Source of the DNA: Apostichopus japonicus
Lineage: Eukaryota; Echinodermata; Holothuroidea; Aspidochirotida; Stichopodidae
Length of the DNA: 64,000 nucleotides
Direction of reading: 5' to 3'
Assembly (NCBI RefSeq): GCF_037975245.1
Contig: NC_092566.1
Location: 18,759,001 to 18,823,000, forward strand
Every line of letters starts with the position of its first letter. Position 1 is the stretch's first letter. A program made the translations under genes and the position numbers. Below the pieces are notes generated by a model that saw only the letters and a list, made by a program, of their open reading frames with translations, was not told the origin of the DNA and searched no databases. Below are positions 48,641-61,200 of the stretch, piece by piece.

Positions 48641-49894
48641 AGGAAGACGACTCGGATTTTGCGTCACTTCAATTGCTTTTAAGGTAACAAACAGAGAATA
48701 TATGAAAGAGTTAAAAAAGAACAAATTTAAGAATACAGACAGCAAAGAGAGAAATGTCAATAGATGAAAAAAAGGTATTATAGAGGTAAGGAGAAAAAAT
48801 GTACGAGCAGAAGAATATATGTCCAATAAAATGCATATGTTTAATCCTTCAAGTTTTCTCCCTGGCGAACTGGTAGAATTAGTCTTTACGGCGATATGAT
48901 ATAATTTTGTAAATACTTTCAGTTTATAGAAAAATCATGGCCATCTGGATTGGCATTATTTAGCTTGCAGTTGAAAAGATAATACTTAATATGCAGCATG
49001 AAGAAATTCAAGGGGTGATAAGTTGAAAGGGGCTAACAAAGAAAGGGTCTGCTTTGGTTAAGTAAATTGTCTGCAACAAAAATACTTGTTCATAATCTAG
49101 CAAGAAACTGGAAGTCACGTGGTAAAAAGCCAAATAAATGTTCCATTTAGATTCAGTCTTGCAATCTTGCACAATTGAGAGGAGAAGGTGCTAAGAGAAG
49201 AATTAGTGTATTCGTTTCTAAGCTTTACGAATTTGAATAGAAAATATTGCGTTTTAACATCCGAAAGCCCCCCGAATCTCTTTCAGTAAAGTTATATGTA
49301 AGGTTCCACTTAGAGCAGGCTCATGATGGAAGAGAAAAAGTATCAAGACTGATAGCACAATCAAGCAGTGACATACTGCAGGTATATACATGAGTTCATA
49401 TGAGGTCAGTTTGCATGTGGTCAGCATCCGAACTGATAACATGCCTCCACATATTTGACGACTCGGGTGATCTCACACCCACCACACCCAACCCCACCCA
49501 CCCTATACCAATCCCGTCCCAACCCACCCCTTCTAATGTAAGTCCTGAATGAAAATCAACTGAGTAACGAGGAACATCATTGGCAAAAATTCAAGAGATA
49601 GATAGGGACGCCCAGGCCTTTGCTAGAGGCTCGCTGCGACAGATTTCTGAAGGCCGATGTGCATTGCAAGGTATATCAGCTCTTTTGAAGCAATGCATAC
49701 TGTTGCAGAAAGGGTGTGTCCGATCAGATCCTTCAAACATGATTGACAAATACTTCACCGTTGACTTTGTCTCTGCTTGGTATGTTTGGTTTAATCGGAC
49801 AATCAGACAACCGGAGTAGTTCGACAGCAATAATGGTGAACATGTTGACATAAAGAAAATTTGACATTTACCTTAGCAAACATTGTAAGAAGGT
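48641..49894. other. intergenic, no clear gene
   Basis: Unique sequence with a C-rich tract at 49476-49535. An open frame at 49580-49819 (79 codons, no ATG at its start) and one opposite it are not recognised and lack clear splice sites. Confidence 0.4.
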
Positions 49895-50125
49895 CAAAGA
49901 CCAACACTTGCTGCAATCGACGTGGATGATTGGGCTCTAAGTACAATTACCTATACGGTGGCAGCTGCAGGATTACTTCCATAGGAGATACTATCAGAGA
50001 TCGTCAAAGACCAATACTTATTGTAATTGACACGGATGATTGAGCTCTAAGTACAATTACCTATACGGTGGCATTTGCAGGATCACTTCCATAGGATACA
50101 CTGTCAGAGATCGTGGCAAGGCGTG
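49895..50125. repeat. about 110 bp direct duplication
   Basis: Two diverged copies sharing gctctaagtacaattaccta, tacggtggca and cagagatcgt. Confidence 0.85.
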
Positions 50126-50814
50126 GTCTTTATGTAACACATTTGTTGGCCTTTTGGAATGTGCAAACACGGTCATACAGGTAAGGTAATTCTGAAACAA
50201 CTTACATGTTACAAACATATATGGCAGTAAAGACAGGATGTTTTAGACTCCACTTGGAGCTCTTGGAAATAATTGCTTTATCTAGTTTCCTGATCCCTTT
50301 GTGGATCCCTTCGTGATATTGTAACCTTGTAACAAAGAGCTGCCTCTAACAGCTTCTACATGCAGTGAGGCCAGTAAGGTACGATGAATACCACAATCAT
50401 GTGTAAGTGCAATTTCCAGTGTTTACAACATATAACTGTGTATGTTTGGGTTGTGGGCTATTCTTATGCTTACGCTTTGGTCGTATAATGTGAGGGTGTA
50501 CCTCGTATCTGTTATTCGGTTAGACGGTTATTTTACCTACAATTGTAAATGCATCTACTTTTCTTGTTAGTGAACCGTCAGTATATCGTAGAAGCATATC
50601 AAGGTCACTGTAACTACTGTTATATATTGTTTAAACGAAGCACTGTGGGCATTTCAGGTCAATAACTAGTTGTTTGGTCGACCCTATCCCTAACCCCCTC
50701 TCGAGAAAAGATATCTTATAAAATCACAGCTATATGATACGACGGTACATTGTTCTTTACCTTTATAAAAAAATCTATGAACCTACGCTCAACAATGTTT
50801 GATAGACGTATGTG
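50126..50814. other. intergenic, no feature
   Basis: Unique sequence upstream of the hAT insertion; nothing recognised. Confidence 0.4.
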
Positions 50815-50900
50815 TAATGCACGTGTTTATGTCTGTCGGGAGTGGGAGGTGTGTAGTTTTATGATTGGGTGTGTATGTGTGTTTATGTATGTCTGTCGGG

Positions 50901-51379
50901 CAAGGGCGGCGGAACCGGGGGGCACAGGGGGCACGTGCCCCCCCACTTTTCCTCAGGTTAAAAATGTGCCCTTTTTATACATAAAAATTGAGGTGTCTCA
51001 AGTTGGCAATTAGAGGCCAGGGAACCAGAATGAACACTGGGGAAGGGCCGTTTCCGGCCATCTGTGGGGTTTGCAAAACCAAAAATTTAATAAGAAATAA
51101 ACTCTAATTCGGAAGATTCCTACATTAGCAACTAGCATGATTTCACCTCAAAGGCTCCTTGTTTCCCAATTTGCTCATTGGATATTGCAGTGCTATATGC
51201 ATATTTTCCTTGGGGGGGGGGGGGGGGCTTGATGGAGTGATGTTGTATACGCAAATAAGATAATACAATAAGAGTTATAAAGGGTACTAAATATAAGGCT
51301 GCATCAGTCCAATCGAATTTCTGCAAAGTGCCCTTTGATGTCGGTGCCCCCCAGATTAAAAGTGCTTCCGCCGCCCTTG
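50901..51379. mobile_element. non-autonomous hAT-type DNA transposon, 479 bp
   Basis: Terminal inverted repeats CAAGGGCGGCGGAA and TTCCGCCGCCCTTG, flanked by a perfect 8 bp duplication CTGTCGGG (50893-50900 and 51380-51387). CA-GGGCGG ends with 8 bp duplications are the hAT hallmark. No transposase. It contains a run of about 17 G near 51212. It sits in a short repeat (gtctgtcgggagtgggaggt ...) whose copies lie on both sides. Confidence 0.9.
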
Positions 51380-51387
51380 CTGTCGGG

Positions 51388-51938
51388 AGTGGGAGGTGTG
51401 TAGTTTTATGATTGGGTGTGTATGTGTGTTTATGTATGTCTGTCGGGAGTGGGAGGTGTGTAGTTTTATGTTCGTTAGAAAGTCCATCTGTTCTAAATTT
51501 TTAAGGTTTGATCGACGTTCAATATCCAGTGTTGTTTTTGCGGAAAATGACTTAAAGATATCGGTAATAAAATACCTCGGTGCGTTTCAATTGTAATGTC
51601 TTTCTCCACACAAATATAATTTTGAAGTGTGATCCGGTGTATGGTGTAAATTCTGAACATATATACAGTTGGATAACCCTAGACCTAGCACAAGTAATAT
51701 TACTTTTGTACAACATTTGGACTAATAATTAGTAGCGAGTTAGCTACCGATGTAGGTCCCACACAATTATTGCAAATCATTTGCAAACCTTTGAAGTTAA
51801 CGTATGATTTCCGCCTTCCCGATGCTATTTTGATATATTAAATGAGGCATCTTGATGTGGTCTAGTACGTAACCACTACAGTAATATTAGCATATTCAGC
51901 AAACTATTCTTGAATTTGAATAATTAACCTGCCCGCTC
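51388..51938. other. upstream flank of the CLCA gene
   Basis: Second copy of the gggagtgggaggtgtgtagt repeat (to about 51470), then unique sequence to the TATA box. Confidence 0.4.
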
Positions 51939-51940
51939 GT

Positions 51941-51950
51941 TATAAAAATA
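51941..51950 (+). promoter_or_regulatory. TATA box of the CLCA gene
   Basis: TATAAAAATA lies 138 bases before the chosen ATG. A start site about 30 bases downstream would give a leader of about 110 bases. Confidence 0.5.
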
Positions 51951-52078
51951 TTGTTGTGTTAAGGGACGTTCTTTACCGTGTCATCAAATCAACCTATATA
52001 TCCATCACTTCCTTGAATCACTTTACCTCGTCCATCAGTTTTGGGTATCATCTTTTCCAGGATAATCGTGAAACAATT

Positions 52079-52243
52079 ATGAACATCGCTGTCTTCAAGC
52101 TGATTCTCTCGTGCCTCCCGGTACTTTGTTTGGCAATAACCAGACCGTCATCCATCAAACTGGAGAACAATGAATATACAGGCCTCGTGATTGGTATTCA
52201 CCCAGATATCCCGGAAGACGAACAGCTCATTACACGTATACAG
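52079..52243 (+). CDS. CLCA: CLCA exon 1: signal peptide and first strand
   Basis: Residues 1-55: hydrophobic stretch FKLILSCLPVLCLA, then NEYTGLVIGIHPDIPEDEQL, typical of CLCA N-termini. The donor is ACAG|gtaaga, phase 0. The last 28 bases and the donor seed the 61 bp array that follows. Confidence 0.93.
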
Positions 52244-55200
52244 GTAAGACAAGTAGAAATAATATACTTAGACAGCAAGACGAGCACTCAATACACGTAT
52301 ACAGGTCAGACTAGTAGATATTATATACGTTAACAGCAAGACGAGCACTCAATACACGTATACAGGTCAGACAAGTAGATAATGTATACTTTAACAGCAA
52401 GACGAGCACTCAATACACGTATACAGGTCAGACAAGTAGATATTATATACTTTGACAGCAAGACGAGCACTCAATACACGTATACAGGTCAGACAAGTAG
52501 ATATTATATACTTTGACAGCAAGACGAGCACTCAATACACGTATACAGGTCAGACAAGTAGATAACATATACTTTGGCAGCAAGAGCAACTCATTACACG
52601 TATACAGGTCAGACAAGTAGATATTATATGCTTTGGCAGCAAGACGAGCAACTCAATACACGTATACAGGTCAGACAAGTAGATATTATATACTTTGACA
52701 GCAAGACGAGCACTCAATACACGTATACAGGTCAGACAAGTAGATAATATATACTTTAGCAGCAAGAGCAACTCAATACACGTATACAGGTCAGACAAGT
52801 AGATATTATATACTTTGGCAGCAAGAGCAACTCATTACACTTACACAGGTCAGACAGTTATCGCTAAAACTAGGCTGACAGACATCACTTAGCTAACAAC
52901 TTGATGTTGTTTTATATACTGTTTAAAAATGAGGAAGATTTCCTAACGTTACAGCGCAGGGCATAGCAGTAAGTGCTATTGAATCTGATGAAGTAAATTA
53001 ATGAAACTCCAGCTGCTCATTGATATTCTTATTTCATTTCAGGAAATGATGACAAGTGCAAGTGACTATCTTTATACAGCAACTCGACAACGGGCGTATT
53101 TCAAAAATGTTACCATAGTGCTTCCTGAAACATGGGCGAATTCTGATCTTTATGAATCTCCTGGAAACTCCACGTTTGAACATGCCGATGTTATAATTGC
53201 GCCGTCGAATCCTCGGTTTTCCCCTATACCTTACACAAAGCACTTTGAGGCTTGCGGTAAACAAGCAGCATACATTCACTTCACAGATTCATTTCTGTTG
53301 GATTCTATGACTGAACTTTACTACGGTCCTCTTGGTAAGTTTCAAGTATCATCAATACTTATGTGCTCAAGTATCATCAATACTTATGTGCTCAAGTATC
53401 ATCAATTATTATGTGCTCAATTATCACCAATAATTATGTGCTCAAGTATCATCAATAATTATGTGCTCAAGTATCATCAATTATTAAGCGCGCAAGTATC
53501 ATCAATTATTATGTGCTCAAGTATTACCAATAATTATGTGCTCAAGTATCATCAATAATTATGTGCTCAAGTATCAACAGTTATTAAGTGCGCAAGTATC
53601 ATCAATTATTATGTGCTCTTTTGTAATATATCAGTCACATGGACGATATCTACACATTTAACGTATACGTGATCAGAAACCCCTATGAACAGTAACAAAT
53701 TTGCTTAGCAACTCCCACATAAGAATGCCATACATTTGTCTATATGTCGGAAGCTTTAGGAATGTTGCTTTACATGCACGCAGAGTAAATACATATGTGT
53801 AGGGTGCCATTCCCTCTCTGCAAAAGCTTCAAATCTGAACCACAATCAGTGTGTTTTACACTCATCGACGTGAGAGTGCTAGGAATCAAACGAACCAAAG
53901 CGAGAGAGCAAGACATACCTGGAAATGATGCAGCTTCCGGGGTCCTGATCCCCAGTCAAGTTATAGAATATATTGCAAAGTAATTTCATATTCATTCCTC
54001 TCTCCAACATGTAGTTTTGTGCCTTTAAGTCGTTATAAGAGGATAAGGTCATAGAATTGGTCTAAAAACACCTTAGAGTATATATGTTCTGAAATTTCTA
54101 CACTAGCTATTGAACTACTCGCTACAAGAGCACGACCAAGTTTCCACCCGAGCGGAAAATCAAATATTACAATTAAAAATGTACACACCCGACTGTTGTT
54201 TGACATGGGTTTGTTTAGTCAATTATCTTTGGCAGTAATTATCAACCATGTCTTTATCAAACAGAATCCACAAACCTGTGTACTGTTAGTAGACAACAAA
54301 ACTTGCATTTATATGTTGGCAATTAGTTGGTCAAAACTAACTTAGGGTGTTGGCATTCGATAGGTGATTATGTTCATTAAATGTCAACTGTGTATCCTGC
54401 ATATGTCACACACAAAAACAAATACATTTATTAATGGTAGAAATAGCCCAAAATCGATTAATATCCGATTTCAATCAAATGAATCCGATTCCTTTTTCAA
54501 TAAATAAAAGTCACACACAAGTTTTCTCTTCATCAAGTGTATCCGTTCTTTCTGCATACACAACAAGTTTATTGAAGTATTGAAATTCACAAACATAACA
54601 TGGAGTTGAAACAATACTCGATTTTAACAGAAGCAAATCTGACTAAAATCATGTTTTTTATTAAACTAAAAACAATCAACAAACCTGTTTTTGAAGTCAT
54701 TAAAGTCATGAAAAAAACTGGTCTTTTGGCTATCATGGACATGCCAAAATTAAAGTAGGCCTATATCTGACAGTGTCATTCCAATATACGAATTAATGAC
54801 TGTTTGACTTAATATTGCTATAATGATTGTTTAGAGCTCATAAATTAACGTTACATTTCAAAGGTCATGAGGTCAGTACATTCCAATGTTCATGTGCTTC
54901 ACATTTGGTAGGTGTATGACAATTGATGTGCCTGTACAGACATGTTTTGCAATGATCTGCAATTTCCATGGATTGCCTTGTTCATTTCTTTCAATATGTT
55001 TACACTGATATTCTTGACTCTTTATCAATGCAATATAAAAACACCAACAAGTACCTTTGTCAACTGATTTGACAATTTAGAATTTATGTCTGATTTCCTG
55101 ATTTGTGTTTCGTTCATGTTTCTTCCGGTACAATTGTTTGAATAAAACGACGTAACGGTTTTGTTTTTGTTTGGTAAATCTGACATCATTTCATCGCCTT

Positions 55201-58200
55201 TTTCTCTGGTAAGGTCCCCTGTTTGTTCACGAGTGGGGTCACTTTCGATGGGGTATCCTGAATGAATATGCTGATACTGTGGCTGACCGTTCCAATTACG
55301 AATACCACTACCGGTCTCCCACCACTGGTTTGTACGAGGCAACCAGGTCTGTAACTTTTATTCGTATTTCCCATCGTACCGTGCTCACTGTTCAGTACTT
55401 ACCACCTCATAAACGCTTTCCTTCATGAAAACACCCGTATTGAGGCTGTTAAGTCTTACAATTTGGTTAGTGGTTTGTACTTCTGTCACTGCTTTATAGC
55501 GCATACGTTGCATTACTATTGGCCAAACAAGAACCTCGTGTGTGCTGACTGAGAAGGATAGGTATATTTTACCAATTGAACTATTTATGAGTTGATATGT
55601 ATAAAATATAAACAGAACTATGATGTTTGAATTAGAAACGCTTTGCTTTTACCTCCCTCTGATTAAAACGTTAATTTCGGAGTCAATATGTTAGTGTCAG
55701 GAAAGGTAATTTAAGACGGTTACGTATATTGGTTTATTTCATACATTAGCAGTGATACGGCATTGGGTAGAGTAGCAGTGACTCAGTAGTGGTGACGCAG
55801 TACTCGTAGTGACTCAGTTCTAGTAGTGATTCAGTACTAGTAATAATGACTCAGTACTAGTAGTAGTGACTCAGTAGTAGTGACCCAGTAGTACACTCAA
55901 AAAAATGAAGTGTTAAATTTGAATCGTAAAGTGTTGAATTTAACACCCCACCCTGTTTGGATTAGGGACAACACCCACCGGGTTAAATTAACACTTCAGA
56001 AGTGTAACATAATATAACACTTTGCGAGTGTTGCCTTAACAACACCCATACAAGTGTCAAAATAACACTTCCTGGTGTTGAAGGTACACTACAGGGAGTA
56101 AAATTAACACAATAAAGTGTTCATTTGTTAAAACTTCTGGGTGTCAACATGACACTTCAGGAAGTAAAATTAACACCATAAAGTGTTCATTTGTTAGCAC
56201 TTCTGGGTGTCAAAATTGCACTTCAGGGAGTATAATTAACACTCTAGTGCACATTTTTTGGCCTTCTGGGTGTCAAAGTTCTGCTTCAGTGAGTAGAATT
56301 ACCACCATATAATGTTCATTTGTCATCTGTGTCAAGATGATACTTAATGGACTCTCAACACACAATAGTGCTCTCTCGTTTATACTTCTGGATGTATATT
56401 TAACTGCTGGTTTGTAAAGTTTAACATGTTTATTATGTAACGCAAATACAATACTGTTATGTAAAATTTTGCCAGAAAAGTTTACATCGCACCCGTTTAG
56501 TAAATATGTTATACAGGTTTTAGGTTAATTATTACCTAGTAATTAGGTAAACAATATGGATGCATGTTTGAATCGCTCACAGCAGAAAGTTACATTTAAG
56601 AGAGAGCAAAAAGCAATGACAACACAAACAATTCAGAATGTGGGATTTTCAGCAATTAAACACCCTACTACCTTCCTATTCCAGAGGTCCATTTATTATA
56701 TCCCATTAAATGTAAAACGAACAATTTAGGCTATAAAAGTATTGTCTTGTGGAATTAAGTCAACTTAAAAGTGCCAACATTTTCAAATGCTACAGTGCAG
56801 TTACTTGGTCTTTATTTTTTTGCACATGCCTTTTGGTTTCTAGATTAAAGACAAAGAAACAACTCTTCCCAAAGTCAATTTCAAATAAGCAACAACTTTA
56901 GAAAAATTCTGATCCATGGGATGAGAAAACATGGAGTGCTGTGTATGATGACTGCTACACTACAGTGACTATGTCTTTGTTGTTGGCAAATGCCTTTTGG
57001 TATTCCAGATTAAACGCAAGAAACAACTCTTCCCAAAGTCAATTTCAAATAAGCAACAACTTTAGATATATGCTGATCCGTGGGATGAGAGAACGTGGAG
57101 TACTGTCTATGATGACTGCTACACTGCAGTTACTTTGTCTTTGTTGTTGGCTCGTGCCTTTGGTATTCCAAATTAAACACAAAGAAAAAACTATTCCCAA
57201 AGACAATTCCAAATAAGCAACAACTTTACATACATTCTGATCCGTGAGATGAGGAAACATGGAGTTCTGTCTATGAGAACTGCTAAACTGCAGTAACTTT
57301 GTCTTTTTTGTCGTCACGGTGAGCATAAAAATCTCGAATCTGGTTGCGTTTCACACCACCAGGCAACTTGTAGACAACTTTTTGGAAAAATTCCCAGGCA
57401 CCGAGACTTGCAATTTGGTATAATTCAGATTTAACACGTAGAATAATTTGAAGCAAACATCAATGGCTTCATAAATGTCCTGTGGGGTAGGGCATGTCTC
57501 TGGATGATCACAAATGACTGCTTTGGGTGTATTTTGCTTCCTCCAAGAAGTAACACATATTGCTGAGGTCTTTCTGAAATCTTTTGCAAATAGAATTCCA
57601 AGTTGATGCTTCCTAAGTAACAACAAAGAAAAGAAAAGAAAATTCCCATCATAATGAAGTTGTGTTAAAACCTTCTTGGAGCATAAGCAGTTTTTTACAT
57701 GTACCCCTCACAAAACATGAACATTTCTGAAGAAAATGCCCACAATTTAATCAGTTGTGATTCTAACTTCTTCAAGTACGTTTGAATCTAGAAAGCCAGA
57801 TGGCCTATAGTGATTACTTGTCAAAACAGGAACTTGCATTAAACTTTCATCAGACAAGGTAGGCAACTTTTATAACCAATGCATCATGTTAACAATGCTT
57901 AAAACAATGCTCACTCCCACTGTATGCAATTGTGTAGATTGATATGAATTATAACAGCTAGATCACTTCCATAAGATAGCTAAATTATAGTTGGGCCTAG
58001 GTCTAAAAGTATCACCAATCCACATCAGCTTCGGCCTACTTGCTACAACTTACAAGCTAAAATGGCAATTAGTGGTAATTATATATTGCATTACATTAAT
58101 ATATGTTTATCCCTTATTTGAACATAGTACCAGCGTAACTATAGGCCCATGCCCGATGCTATTTAAAATGCATTGTCTTGAAATAGCCTAAGTATACCCT

Positions 58201-61200
58201 AGTAGTACTAGGCATAGGCCTAGTAGTAGTATAGTCAGTATTGCGAAGTTCGCCATACTGCGAAAATCGGCCACCCTTAAGAAACACACGATTTCACCAT
58301 GACAACCTATAGCAACAGCCAATTTCACGAAAAATTACGAAGCTACAGTTATTTTCTCTCCAAAATGACCCGTGTGCAAGAAATTACTTACATATTTGTC
58401 AATAAAATGACGAAAGATCTATGAAGTCTGTTATAATTACTGAAAAAGCAACAGCGCCACCAATTTTTACCAGCGCCACACTGTAGGTTGCGTGGCCGAA
58501 ATTCGCAATACTCTAGCAAGAAATACCAGTTCCACAATCACGAAGAATCTTCTTGGAAAACAACGTGAAAACAGTTTGCAGGAAAGAAAGTTTGGCCGTG
58601 TATCGTACTAAAACACAATTCTCCCACCATATGAAGTATATTTTCTGGTGATTTATACCAGAAGATTTAGTTTTGGGGTGTTTTAAGTCTTAAGTGGGCG
58701 AACTTCGAAGTCACCATCCTACTACTTAAAAAAAGTGACTCGCAGGGTATACGGTTAACGCACAAAAAGGAATAGAATGCACTAGATTACAATAAAGGCC
58801 TAGACCAAAGTCCTCCGTCCGTCCGAAGGCAATTCCGTTTAATGTTTACTTGTATGTAGGCTACACTGATTCGTTGACAATTATGAGTTGACTATGACAA
58901 ACAGCAGCTAGCCTATTATATTAACTTATAGTATGACTTTAACGTTAGGTCTACGTAACGCAAGCGATTCAAATGCATTCGTCTGCCCAGCTTAGTCGTG
59001 GGTCTCTAAGCATATCTCGTTCTTCTCACGTACACTTACATAATATCAAAACATACCTTCGAATTTTTCAATCATTTCTTCCAGGCCCCAGTCTCCTATA
59101 ACGTCATTTTCATGCCATTGTAGCTCGTTTTCGCACACTGAGTACGTAACGTTTTGTGGCTTGAACGTATATATGGCTGTGGTTACTATAGTACATTTAG
59201 TAACGATAAATGTCGACAAACTGGTACAAGTATTGCTAGGTACGGTAAATGGGTGTTCACGGTACGGTGGTACCGTTTAAACACTTAACTTACACTAAGA
59301 ATCCAGCTGACGGGAGGTTTGACCAATCAGAATGCTCGAACTGAAAGTACACTTCTGCAGGTGTTAAAAAATCCACTCTACATAAATTATGTAACCCTAC
59401 TCAGGGTCAGAGTAACCCTTCAGGTGTAGGGTGAACGGTTACACCTGGAAAGTGTTAAAATTCAACACTCCATTTTTTTGCGTGTAGTAGTGACTCAGTA
59501 GTAGTAGTCAGTAGTAGTGAGTCAGTACTTATAGTAATGACTAAGTACTAGTAGTAGTGACTCAGTAGTAGTGACTCAGTACTAGTTTTGACTCAGTGCT
59601 AGTAGTAATGACTCAGTACTAGTAGTGACTCAGTAGTAGTGACTCGGTAGTAGTGACTCAGTAGTAGTGACTCAGCACTAGTTGTGACTCAGTACTAGTA
59701 GTTGTGACTCAGTACTAGTAGTTGCGACTCAGTACTAGTGGTGACTCAGTACTAGTAGTTGCGACTCAGTACTAGTAGTGACTCAGTACTAGTAGTGACT
59801 CAGTACTAGTAGTGACTCAGTACTAGTAGTGACTCAGTACTAGTAGTGACTCAGTACTACTAGTAGTGACTCAGTACTAGTAGTAGTGACTCAGTACTAG
59901 TAGTAGTGACTCAGTACTAGTAGTAATGACTCAGTTCTAGTAGTAGTGACTCAGTACTAGTAGTAATGACTAAATAGTAGTGACTCAGTAGTAGTGACTT
60001 AGTGCTAGTAGTAACTCAGTACTAGTAGAAATGACTCAGTACTAGTAGTGACTCAGTAGTAGTGACTCAGTACTAGTAGTAGTGACTCAGTACTAGTAGT
60101 AGTGACTCAGTACTAGTAGTAATGACTCAGTTCTAGTAGTAGTGACTCAGTACTAGTAGTAATGACTAAATAGTAGTGACTCAGTAGTAGTGACTTAGTG
60201 CTAGTAGTAACTCAGTACTAGTAGAAATGACTCAGTACTAGTAGTGACTCAGTACTACTAGTAGTGACTCAGTACTAGTAGTAATGACTCAGTACTAGAA
60301 GTAGTGACTCAGTACTAGTAGTAATGACTCAGTTCTAGTAGTAGTGACTCAGTACTAGTAGTAATGACTAAATAGTAGTGACTCAGTAGTAGTGACTTAG
60401 TGCTAGTAGTAACTCAGTACTAGTAGAAATGACTCAGTACTAGTAGTGACTCAGTAGTAGTGACTCAGTACTAGTAGTAGTGACTCAGTACTAGTAGTAG
60501 TGACTCAGTACTAGTAGTAATGACTCAGTTCTAGTAGTAGTGACTCAGTACTAGTAGTAATGACTAAATAGTAGTGACTCAGTAGTAGTGACTTAGTGCT
60601 AGTAGTAACTCAGTACTAGTAGAAATGACTCAGTACTAGTAGTGACTCAGTACTACTAGTAGTGACTCAGTACTAGTAGTAATGACTCAGTACTAGAAGT
60701 AGTGACTCAGTACTAGTAGTAATGACTCAGTTCTAGTAGTAGTGACTCAGTACTAGTAGTAATGACTAAATAGTAGTGACTCAGTAGTAGTGACTTAGTG
60801 CTAGTAGTAACTCAGTACTAGTAGAAATGACTCAGTACTAGTAGTGACTCAGTAGTAGTGACTCAGTACTAGTAGTAATGACTCAGACACTTCCCTCCCC
60901 TTTCCCATTCATTCATGTATTCCTTTCTAATTTGATATTTCCATTAGATGTTCACTGGGATTAAAGGGTCTTCACTTGAAGTTAGACACAGCTAGTTCCC
61001 GTTACACATATTGTAGCGGAGACTCCACGAACGGGTATGAAGAAGGATGCGTGTTTATACCTACAGACGACCAGGACCCTGAATTAGTCAGCGGCTCCGT
61101 TATGTTCGGGTACACTTCTCTCTCTGAGGTAAAGTCACATGCAGAACTGAAAACATGTGAATGTTGAAGCAAATTATGAATAACATGACTATGATTTAGT

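Larger units (their letters stand above)
55894..59484. mobile_element. 3.6 kb element with about 30 bp terminal inverted repeats
   Basis: Left end CACTCAAAAAAATGAAGTGT and the inverse of the right end CACGCAAAAAAATGGAGTGT match over about 30 bases, and both continue with TTRAATTT-like sequence. Target duplication is TA (55892 and 59485), though the repetitive flank makes 2-6 bp readings possible. The left kilobase has repeats of taacacttc type, and about 157 bp units recur three times at 56780-57300. A decayed minus-strand coding relic lies at about 57300-57650. No intact transposase; superfamily unknown. Confidence 0.8.

Noticed and set aside
49580-49851. Overlapping frames on both strands (79 and 86 codons)
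   Set aside because: Plus frame starts without ATG; neither has clear splice sites or recognised motifs. Left as unexplained intergenic sequence.
51956-52078. Upstream extension of the CLCA frame
   Set aside because: Open but begins at GTG and would place 41 residues before the signal peptide; the ATG at 52079 fits the family.
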